Part shown: one piece after another, positions 1-11,644 of the stretch
Position numbering within the stretch: position 1 is the stretch's first letter
How the letters are laid out: each line of letters begins with the position of its first letter
Assembly: GCF_018812025.1 (NCBI RefSeq)
Contig: NC_063053.1
Location: 13,930,623-13,994,622 of the forward strand
Direction of reading: 5' to 3'
From: Megalobrama amblycephala
Taxonomy: Eukaryota; Chordata; Actinopteri; Cypriniformes; Xenocyprididae
Length of the DNA: 64,000 bases
Made by a program: the position numbers and the translations under genes
The notes under the pieces: model-generated
Told to the model about the DNA's origin: nothing
Databases searched by the model: none
Seen by the model: only the letters and a program-made list of their open reading frames with translations

Positions 1-62
1 AAGTGAAGTGCAGTGAAGTATTTTGAGTCCCAGATTCCTAAACTACTGTGCTCTTGTGTTAG

Positions 63-246
63 GTGAAGCTGGCATATCAGGAGTCAGAGGTGGTGGCTCT
101 CCTGAAGAAGATTCCACTGGGTCTTGTAGAAATGACCTCCATAAGGGACAGAGCGGAGCAGCTTCGTGATGGAAACTTCTGTGACTATCGGCCGGTTCTG
201 CCTCTCATGCTGGCAAGCTTCATATTCGACGTACTCTGCACCCCTG
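63..246 (+). CDS. zswim8: zswim8 window exon 1
   Basis: The acceptor is TTGTGTTAG at 62 and the donor is G|GTAAGT at 247. It reads [20 protein letters not shown] onward to DVLCTP in the frame starting at 63, leaving one base for the next codon. The GTG at 63 is a valine inside the protein, not a start. An upstream exon must exist before the window. Confidence 0.93.
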
Positions 247-1813
247 GTAAGTCTCACATCTAACTTTTCCCACCATTTTAAAAATGCTCTTTAAAAGCCC
301 CAAAATCCCCATGCTCATTTTTCATATTTTTTCCCCTATCATTTGCCTGTTGTAGTGGTCTCTCCCACGGGCTCTCGACCTCCTAGCCGGAACCGTAACA
401 ATGAAATGCCTGGTGATGAGGAGCTGGGATTTGAGGCTGCTGTAGCAGCTCTTGGTGAGAGTCAATTTATGTGGAGAAAAAAAAAAACACAAAACCAACC
501 GGCACTAATGTGTGTTGTTGAAGATATTCTTTCTTTCTGTGTTTCAGTTGTCTCTCACGCTCTTACTTTTTTTTTTTTTTTTTTTGTTATAAGGTATGAA
601 GACAACGGTCAGTGAGGCAGAGCATCCTTTACTATGTGAAGGCACACGGAGAGAGAAAGGAGACTTGGCTCTAGCACTAATGATCACCTATAAAGATGAC
701 CAAAGCAAGCTTAAAAAGGCAAGTGTTTTAGTTATTTATGTAATATATATTAGCTAAAATACATAGTCTTCTTAAGCCTTATGATAGCATGGTATGAGGA
801 CTGAAATCTACACTTCTGTTCAAAAGTTTGTTGTCTGATTTTTTTTTTTTTTTTTTTTTTTTGTTAGGCCTGGTTTCACAGACAGGGCTTAGATTAAGCC
901 AGGATTAGGCCTTAGTTTAATTAGGACATTTAAGTAGCTTTTATAAATGTGCCTTAGAAAAAAACATTACCGGTGTGCATCTTGAGACAAAACCATGGCA
1001 CCTGATATATTTTAAAGGGTTAGTTCACCCAAAAATGAAAACTCAGTTAATCATTAATTATCATCAAATAGTCATCAATTAATCACCCGCTTGTCGTTCC
1101 ATATCCGTAAGACCTTCGTTCATCATCAGAACACAAATGAAGATCTTTTTAATGAAATCCCTCCATAGAGATCCAACGCAACTACCACTTTCAAGGTCCA
1201 GAAAGGTAGGAAAAGACTTAATTAAACTACTCCATGTGACTCCAGTGGTTTAACCTCAATTTTATGAAGCAACGTGAGTGCTTTGTTTGCACAAAAACAT
1301 AATTTATCACTTATCTTCAAATTATTATTATTTTTTTTTTTTGCACAAACAAAGCACTCGCGTCGCTTGATAAAATTGAGGTTAAACCACTGGAGTCACA
1401 TGGAGTACTTTAATGATGTCTTTCCTACCTTTCTGGACCTTGAAAGTGGTAGTTGCGTTGGATCTCTATGGAGGGATTTCATTAAAAAGATCTTCATTTG
1501 TGTTTTGAAGATGAACAAAGGTCTTACAGATGTGGAACGACACAAGGGTGAGTAATTAATTTCAGAAATTTCATTTTTGGGTGAACTAACCCTATGTCAG
1601 TGCAAGTTGCTTTCAATTAAAACAGCTCAAACATGCATTTTAGTCTGGGACTAGGCTTAAGCCTTGTCTTTGAAACATTAAAAATAATGTTTTAAAGACT
1701 CAATTTAATGGGTCAAACATGCAGTAAAAACAGTGATATTATGAAATGTTATTACATTATAGAATTTTCAATTTAATATTTTAAAATGTAATTGATTCCT
1801 GTGGTGGCAAAGC

Positions 1814-1851
<38 letters not shown>

Positions 1852-4800
1852 ATAGAAAGTTCATAAGAACAGCATCTATATGAAATAGAAATCTTTTGTA
1901 ACATTATAAATGTCTTTATTGACACATATGATCAATTTAATGCACCCTTAAGGAATAGAAGTATTAATTAAAAAAAAAAAAAAAAAATTTTTACTGAGCC
2001 CAAAACTTTTGAAGTTAATGTACAATAATTTATTCATGTTAACTGTCCCTCTACTATACTAGAGGAATACAATGCTATATATAACATCCATACGTAGACG
2101 CTCAAATAACACTTTCTGTGATGATGCATAAGCCACGATACCATGTTTGAAATGCAGTAAATGTCTTGAGGTATTAATGTCTGATTTCATCCTCATGTAG
2201 ATTCTGGACAAACTCCTTGACCGTGAGAGCCAGACCCATAAGCCTCAGACTCTGAGCTCATTTTACTCTAGCAAACCAGCTACAAGCAGCCAAAAGAGCC
2301 CATCCAAACACGCCACCCACGGTGCCAGCGGAGCCACGGGGGGAGTGTCAAAGCACAACCCTTCAGCAACATCAGCTGCTGTGCAGGGTGTGACCGGTGG
2401 GGGAGCGGCGGGGCAGCAGGGAGGTTTAGCGGCTGGCGGAGTTCAGAACACAGCAACGGGAGAGGGCATCTCTGACAGCAGAGATCAAGGTGAACCACAT
2501 CCACCAAAGTGTCAGAGGAAAATTCACTGCTGAAATGTTATTGTCTTGGGTCCTTGTTGAGTTTGTAGTGACCTAGTTTAATTTTCTTTTATCTCTCTCA
2601 TTCTGTTTTTGGCAGAGGGTGCACAGTCGACCTCCTGTGAGCAGCAGAGCGAAGCTGCACCCTTCAAGCCTGAGGGCACCGTGCCCAGTCGTCTGGCACT
2701 GGGGGGCCGCGGGGCATACGGCACACGCTGCTGGGGATCACCTGTACGGCAGAAAAAGAAACACACTGGTAAGAGACAGTGGGTTTGTTAATTAGACAGA
2801 TAGAAGAGTTTATTTGACTATAGAGGTCATAGATCACTGCAAAAATGATCAATTCACCCATTAGCCTTTTTTAAAAGTTATTTAATATATTATTTGTAAT
2901 CAATTTTATATTTCCAGATGTAATAATATATTTATTTACATATATTATTAATTTAATGTATTATTTTTAACTACGCATAAAGAAATTTTAGAGTGTATAA
3001 AGGTCATGTTCTTTCTGACATGTTTTCTCAGGCATGGCAAGCATTGACAGTAGCGCTCCAGAGACCACCTCAGACAGCTCTCCTACTCTCAGTCGACGCC
3101 CACTTCGAGGGGGTTGGACAGCTGCTTCCTGGGGGAGAGGCCAGGACAGTGACAGCATTAGCAGCTCTTCCTCTGATTCACTGGGCTCATCTTCATCTAG
3201 CGGCTCCCGCAGAGCTGGAGGAGGAGCCAGAGCCAAGAGTACTGACACCAGCAGGTGAGACAAACCTGTCTTTTTTACCCTCATTGCCCATTATGGGGAT
3301 TTGGTCTCATTTTTAGATGCTTGTACATCAGCATCTCTTTTTGAGCCCATGACAAACACAACTAAATCTTTAATTCAGTAGTTGTTCTTTGACTGAATCA
3401 GTTGTTTCACTTCAGAGGCAGAACAGATTCTCTGATACTCTGTCTGCTGTTTATGACACACATTGTCTCTTTCTCTCTTTATAGGTATAAAGGCCGTCGG
3501 CCTGAATGTCATGCTCCACATGTGCCCAACCAGCCATCTGAGGCAGCTGCCCATTTTTACTTTGAATTGGCCAAGACTGTGTTGATTAAAGCTGGAGGAA
3601 ACAGCTCCACCTCCATTTTCACGCAACCCTCTGCCAGTGGAGGTCACCAGGGGCCCCACCGCAACCTGCATCTGTGTGCCTTTGAGATTGGCCTGTATGC
3701 CCTCGGCCTGCATAATTTTGTGTCTCCTAACTGGCTGTCAAGGACGTACTCTTCACATGTATCCTGGATAACAGGTGAGAGATAATTGTGTAATCTGCAG
3801 GGATCACAAACTTCAAAATGATTGATGATCTTCCCTTTGAAATGCAAAAGTAATCTTTAAAATTCATATCCTTGGCTTTATAGTATCAATTCAGTATGAA
3901 GGAGAGCTATAGCACTGCACTAGAGTATATTTATCTCTCCAGGCTCATGGATGGGTGGATGAATGGATGAATAGATAGAGATGAATGTGAGTAGTAGAGC
4001 TGCACGATTCTGGATAAATTCAGAATCATGATTTTTTTTGTTTGTTTCAAATAGACATCATGATTCTGAACAAACAACTAAACAAAATAATGTAATTTAC
4101 TAGAGGTTCTGACAAAATGTTAATTACTGCAGTCTATTTAAAATGTTTTAATTAATCTGAATTATTTGAAAATCTCTATTTTGAATGAATAATTCAATGA
4201 ATCGCTCATAAATGTGTATATATATACTTCAGTTGTTTAATTACTGGATGAATCAGCGTTTTTAAACAAATCTCTTGAATGATTCAATGACAATTTTTTT
4301 TTTTTTTGTTCACGAGTCACTGGTCGCCACCTGGTGGCATAAAGATGTAATGATAAAATCGTCATTTGAAGTGCCAAGTTACTTTTAAAAGGTGATTTGT
4401 TCTGTGTTCGCTTCCATAGACATCAGTATTTTTATTCGAACTATAAACTTTTATCCCAGTACTTCAGTGATAAGAAGTATATTTGTGTTACAGAAATAAG
4501 TATACTGTGTGTGTGGTTGAAAAGACTGTTTGTAAAGCTGTTTCATACCTATACATGACATCTGCTCTCTCTGGGTTACACAGAGGATTTTGTGATTTTT
4601 GTCAAAGATTTAATAGACACAGGCGAATCGTTGTCATTTAGGAATGAGATTGCGTGGGTGTTTGAATGGAGATCGCAATCTTTTAATGATTAATCACGCA
4701 GCTCTAATGAGTAGATGGATATGGATGGATATTAAGTTAATACAAGAGTATTTTATCAAATGGGTGGGCAAACCTGCATTTTGTTTGATTTTTGAATTCT

Positions 4801-7800
4801 TCTGTCATGTTTTTATAGGCCAGGCCATGGAGATTGGGAGTGCTGCCCTCAACATCCTGGTGGAATGCTGGGACGGGCATCTCACGCCTCCAGAGGTGGC
4901 ATCACTTGCAGACCGCGCATCACGAGCACGGGATCCCAACATGGTGCGTGCTGCGGCAGAGCTGGCCTTGAGCTGCCTTCCCCACGCTCATGCCCTCAAC
5001 CCCAACGAGATTCAGAGAGCTCTGGTGCAATGCAAAGAGCAGGTACTGTCCATCACAGCCCACGTTCATTGTACATAGCCACAGAATCATAATCCATTTT
5101 TTTCATCTAATATCAAAATCATCAGTGTGTTGATTTTAAAGAACACTTTTCTGCATTGTTCTCTCTTCAGGATAATGTGATGCTGGAAAAAGCTTGCATG
5201 GCAGTTGAGGAAGCTGCAAAGGGAGGCGGAGTATATCCTGAGGTCTTGTTCGAGGTGGCTCACCAGTGGTATTGGCTGTACGAGCAAACAGTGGGTGGTG
5301 GTTCGGGGTCCCAGCGAGAGGGTTCCGGCCGCTGCGGGGCCAATGGTGGAGCAGGAAGAACGGCACCCGAGGGAGGCTGCGGTATTCTGGATAACACCGG
5401 AGCCTTGGATTCAACTGGTGTCGCAGCTGTAACTACGACAGTGACGGCAGCCGCTGTAGTACCTGTCATTTCCGTCGGCTCCACCATATACCAGTCACAT
5501 GCGCTGCCAGGCTCAGCCATGGCACACACGGCAGGCCTGCATCCCTACACCACCATCCAAACCCATCTGCCCACCGTCTGCACCCCACAGTACCTGGGCC
5601 ACCCGCTTCAGCATGTCCCCCGTCCTGCTGTCTTCCCCGTGTCTGGGGCGGCCTACCCACAGGTATAAGCTCTGTTCATTTCCTAGTGATATGATTTATG
5701 GGTTTCAATTACCTGTGCTTAGCATTTTTATTTATTTCAGTAATATTGTTTGTCTGCATTTAACTGAAGGTAATAAATACTAAATTTAAGCACTAATGCA
5801 GACGCTTACTTGGCAGTCATTGATGCATAGCACGATATTACTGGCAGAATATAAATGGAGAGAAACTCATATCAGTTTGTTTATACATTTATAATGATCT
5901 TTACAGCTATGCCCTTGGTTTAACTTAATTTTGTGACTTTTAATTTTTCAATGGCAGGTATATGACTCGAGGAAGACGTATCAGGCTGGTTTTAAGAGCA
6001 TCTGTTTGTCTTCTCAGGGAATGCACCCTGCTTTTATTGGTGCTCAGTACCCGTTTTCTGTGGCCACTGGCCCTCATCCTCCTATGGCAGCGACTGCTGT
6101 CACTTTCCCTGGCGTTCCAGTGCCGTCCATGACTCAGATCGCTGTCCACCCATACCATACTGCAGAGGCAGCCCTGCCTCTTAGCACTACTGTGGCAGGT
6201 AAGGAGGACAAGTTAGGTGTAGAATTTAAATTCCATCTCAACATGAACACAATTTTGGGTGTAATATCCAATTTTATTTGAAATAATTCTATAATACAAT
6301 TTACAGCAATTTGCAAGAGATGAACAGTACTTTTGTCAGATTTCATATCTGAATTTAAAATTATTTGCACTTACATAGAATAAAACGGCTATTTAAGGCC
6401 CTCTCACTGAAGCATATGGGAATGCAAAAAAATATGGTATATATTTTAAAACAATTGGTTAGATGTTCATTTACAAACTAGTTCACTTACCCTTTCAAGA
6501 TAGAGACAAATTTGCATGCATCCTGTCACTATTACTGCTCACTGCTTCACCAGTGATTGGCAGCTCACACCTTGCATGCTTCAAACAAGTGTCATACGCC
6601 AATCAGGCATAACATTATGACCACTGACAGGTGAAGTGAATAACACTGATTATCTCTTCATCACACACCGGTTAGTGGGTGGGATATATTATGCAGCAAG
6701 TGAACATTTTGTCCTCAAAGTTGATGTGTTAGGGAGAAATGGGCAAGAGTAAGGATTTGAGTGAGTTTGACAAGGGCCAAATTGTGATGGCTAGACGACT
6801 GGGTCAGAGCATCTCCAAAACTGCAGCTCTTGTGGGGTGTTCCTGGTCTGCAGTGTTCAGTATCTATCGAAAGTGGTCCAAGGAAGGAACAGTGGTGAAC
6901 CGGCGACAGGGTCATGGGCGGCCAAGGCTCACTGATGCACGTGGAGAGCGAAGGCTGGCCCGTGTGGTCTGATCCAACAGATGAGCTAATGTAACTCAAA
7001 TTGCTCCAAACGTTAATGCTGGTTCTGATAGAAATGTGTCAGAATACACAGTGCATCGCAGTCAAGGTGCCCATGCTGACCCCTGTCCACCGCCAAAAGC
7101 GCCAACAGTGCCAACAGTGGGCATGTGAGCACCAGAACTGGACCACGGAGCAATGGAAGAAGGTGGCCTGGTTTGATGAATCACATATTCTTTTACATCA
7201 AGTGGATGGCTAGGTATGTGTGCGTCGCTTACTTGGGGAACACATGGCACCAGGATGCACTATGAGAAAAAGGCAAGCCAGTGGAGACAGTGTGATGCTT
7301 TGGGCAATGTTCTGCTGGGCAACCTACCTAAGCATTGTTGCAGACCATGTACACCCTTTTATGGAAACGGTATTCCCTGGTGGCTATGGCCTCTTTCAGC
7401 AGGGTAATGCGTCCTGCCACAAAGCAAAAATGGTTTAGGAATGGTTTGAGGAGCACAACCATTCACAACCACAGCACACCTTCAGGGGTCTAGTGGAGTC
7501 CATGCCTCGATGGGTCAGGGCTGTTTTGGCAGCAAAAAGATGACCAACACAATATTAGGAAGGTGGTCATAATGTTATGCCTGATCGGTGTATGAATTCT
7601 ATATAGGTGTGAATGTTGCTGATCTTGAACAATGTTCCAAAAGAATTAGAATTTATTAAATTTTATGGATAATTTAGGTTTTGTGCATAGCTCATTTATA
7701 AGGACTGTAAACGGCCTCATTGTTTTAACCACACCAACAAAAAAGTGTGGATTTTGTAATTTCCTCTGAATCTGATCATAAATCCTTCTATCACAGGACA

Positions 7801-10800
7801 GGTCACAGAGACAACGCGCATTGAAATGACAAATTGACAGATTGTCTTTGCATGACAGAAAGTCAGTAAGAAAGCATTTAAATGCATCAAGAATCATTTT
7901 AGAATTGGATCAAAATTGAATCTAATTGTGAAATATCCAAGTCAATATTTAATCATGGGTGACAAATATTAAATACACTAATTACATTTTTTTTTTTTTT
8001 TTTTTTTTTAATTTAGCTTGAGGACAATTTTAACCAAAGCAAATTATAAATGAGAGACATGAGCAATTCGTCACAGAGCCAACAATATTCATAGTATACA
8101 ATAGTTAGTTCTACAATGCGAATAGTTCTACAATGGCATTGGTAACTTAAAAAAAAAAAAACGCACCACTAGGTGTCAATACAAAACTCTAGGCCAGTGC
8201 AACAAACTAATTATTTAGTGCATCTTAACTCAGTGCAGATGAAAGTTCATTACAGTTCTTACCAGTTTACCAGAGATTGTTGGGAAGGCATGCTATTGGA
8301 CAGTTTGCAAATTCATAGACACCCTTGAACATCCTCGCCTCTTTTTTTTTTTTTTTTGCCTAGCAGGAGGAGTACACTCAGGCTCCACCATCCAGGCCAT
8401 TCAGGGGGCTACTCTTCCAGGACTCTCATCCCAGCCTGCCTCACTGGTCAGCGCACCATTCCCTGTGGAAGACGAGCAGCACAGTCAACCAATCAGCCAG
8501 CAGGGCCTGCACTACCTCCACTCGGCCTATAGAGTCGGTAAGGACGCCTGATTTCTAATTACATAGATCCTTTAGGGCATGGCTTGCCTGTCCTTATGTT
8601 GCTGTTTTGCACCCATTAGGATCCATCTGGTCCTGAATTGTGGTGATTAATTATCAAGAGAGGTGAGGGAGAGGTCGGTTGTGTCCATGTTGCAGGACTC
8701 ACAAAGACTCTCACAGTGAGAAATATTAATTAAGGCATGATTTCCGTTTTATCAGTACTCATAAGTCCTGGAGATTAGGATGTTTGGGTGCATGTGTCAA
8801 TTCAATACTTGATCAGTACAGTGTCGTACAGTACAGATTATTTATGGCAAAATGTTCCTGTCCTCATTTAGGCATGCTGGCCTTGGAGATGTTGGGAAGG
8901 AGGGCCCACAACGATCATCCGAACAACTTTTCCCGTAGCCCCCCATACACAGAAGACGTCAAATGGCTGCTGGGACTGGCTGCGCGTCTCGGTATGCCCA
9001 TTTATCTTTGTAATATTGCTTTTAGGAAAAACAAGTCTTTTAAAATCCAATTTTATTTCCTGTTACCTGCTGTAATGGCTGAAATAGACTGTAAATGATA
9101 TGTTAGCAGTTTACCTTGCCTTCAACGGACAAGAGGTGATTCAACAGCAAGTCTCCAGCAGAGTTATTGACATTCTGATGTCTTTGCTCTTACTCTGAGC
9201 TTTATCCCATGCTGATTGCAGCATGTTGCCAGTTTTCATGGGGCTAATGCTACAATTGAAAATGTTGAAGTAGAAAATATTTTTGCCAGGTTCAGGCTAG
9301 GCATCTTATGAAATGCTCATGGTCCCCACTGAGATGGATGTGTATCCTAATTAGATTTTAATGACATGGACCACCATATGCTTCCTTTTAAAGGGATATT
9401 CTGGGTTAAATACTCAAACTGGTTTGTGCATAGACTGACAGCAATTTCCCCTCCGTTATCACTCCTCCAACACCAGCTCTCTGACTTTTAAAAATCCCAC
9501 TTGCTCCAGATACTCTCTGGTCTTGCATTGTAATACTTTCTTGGAAACATCATAAACACAAACGATAGTAGTGAAACATCCCAGTTGCTTTTAAATACTA
9601 AATGTCAGAAAACTTGAAATGCAGCTCAACAAATCAAATTAGAGGGCTGTTAATTAATCGGAATATTTAATGGCACAATTTTGCTAATGTTTGGAGTTCC
9701 AAGAAAACGAAATAAGAAGCCTTAGTGTAATTAAGTTAAAACACAACTTTATTTTTAATTTATCTTTTTGTTTTAACATTTTTGTTGTTGTTTTATTTTT
9801 TGCATTGAAATGTAGAGATTATTATTATTACATATTCGGCCCACGGCCCTCAATCAAGTTTCATTTTTGGGCCTTTGTAATAAAAACTTGGGGGCTCTTT
9901 GTTCTATATTTTCTTAATGTACACAGGAAATGCAACAATATAATATTAATTAAATTATAAAACAGCTTTCCTCACAATTTATGGGCATAATCTAAAGATG
10001 CAGTCCTCCAAATTTGTTTGCATTTACATTTCTACCAATTATGTTTTACTGATATTTCACTTGTAGAGGTTCGATGATAATTAAATTTCACCACACAAAG
10101 AATTCAAATTATTTGACCTCTAGGAAGCATCCCATCTGGGTTTGATTTAATATTTAGTTATTCATGCAAATTATCTTTAACATTTATCGAGGTGTGATGC
10201 TATAGCTGTGATCTGTGAGCTGTGAACATATTCTGTCTTGAACGTTTAGGCTCATTGGATTTTATGTATATGAAAAAAGAGAAACGGAACAAGCAAAGTT
10301 GTAAATGGTTGTATATTTACAGTGTTTTGTACTTAGATTTACATTTTAAGTGCCCCTATTATGCTTTGTTGAATATTACCTTTCATGCAGTGCGTAATCT
10401 AGCTGTTTGTGAATGTAAAAGGTCTGCGATCAAAGTGCACAACAAATTTTATTTTCTCTTAAAAGTAAGAATCGATTCTAAACCGCTGAAACGGGTCATC
10501 AGCAATTCCATCCTACATAACAATGTAACAAATTTGCATAATGCCAGCCTATGGTCTTCATTGGCTGCCTGTGAACAATGTCTGCTTTGATCCCTCAAAC
10601 GCTGTTGTTGTAGCTGAGGCCTGGAAGACTTTGGTTCGTGTTGATATAGCGAGAAGACGCTGTTTTCAGCACTGCAAATCTGTTTTGCATGCACTTCAAA
10701 AGGCTGAGGACTTACTCTGGAATTGATACAGAAAACCTGATGCCATTTTTCCTATTACTGTGTATTCAAGTGCTGAGGAAGCCTCCAGAGCTGAAATTCA

Positions 10801-11595
10801 AATATGGTAATAGGCGTTTTGTTTCCGACACACGCTGTAAGCGGTAGACAAATCACGACAGACTGGGCTGTAAGACCAATCAGAGTAGAATAGGCTTATG
10901 GAAATGAGGCATTTAGAGAGACTGGATCTTCAAACTAACCATTTTCAGACTCTTTAAGAAATGGTGACGTGGAAATGCATATTATGAGAAAATTCTGGTG
11001 TTTTTTTGACCTTGGATGCATGTAAACCTGTTGTAGGAGACAAAACAAAAATTAAAAACAAAATTAGGAGCCATTAAAATAGCATAATAGGGGCACTTTA
11101 AATATGAATAAACTATAAATAAAAGATCATAATTATTAGAAATAATTAATGTATAATTAAACATTAATACATTATAAATCAGAATCATAAATTAAAAAAT
11201 TGGAAACTTTTTAAGAATGAAAAAAGTTAAAAGAACATAAATGCAATGTATTAGATGTTAATTTCGTCTCTGAATGTTTCCTTATCCTCCTCCCTCTGCC
11301 TCTCTCCTCAGGTGTGAACCACGTGTACCAGTTTTGTGTGGGGGCAGCCAAAGGTGTTCTTAGTCCGTTTGTCCTGCAGGAGATCATTATGGAGGCTCTG
11401 CAGAGGTTAAACCCTGCACATATCCACGCACACCTCCGCACTCCTGCCTTCCACCAGCTCGTGCAGCGCTGCCAGCAGGCCTACTTACAGGTACAGATTC
11501 ACAAATCCCTAAGATTCAGCCTGGGAGCTAATCACACTGACATTATTACTAATAACATCCCTAATGGGATGAAATCCTGAAATAAATCCGTACCC

Positions 11596-11644
<49 letters not shown>

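Larger units (their letters stand above)
809..2022. mobile_element. Tc1/mariner-type MITE, outer shell of a three-level nest in zswim8 intron
   Basis: The left end CTGTTCAAAAGTTTG and right end CAAAACTTTTGAAG are degenerate inverted repeats bounded by TA. The body from about 1735 on (…GTAATTGATTCCTGTGG…, …AGAACAGCATCTATATG…) aligns with the second copy at 15721-16173. The left quarter is separated from the rest by the insertion at 867-1677. No coding capacity. Confidence 0.65.

Noticed and set aside
2280..2507. Minus-strand ORF opposite zswim8 exon 4
   Set aside because: A shadow frame of a GC-rich coding exon; the + strand has the splice sites and the homology.
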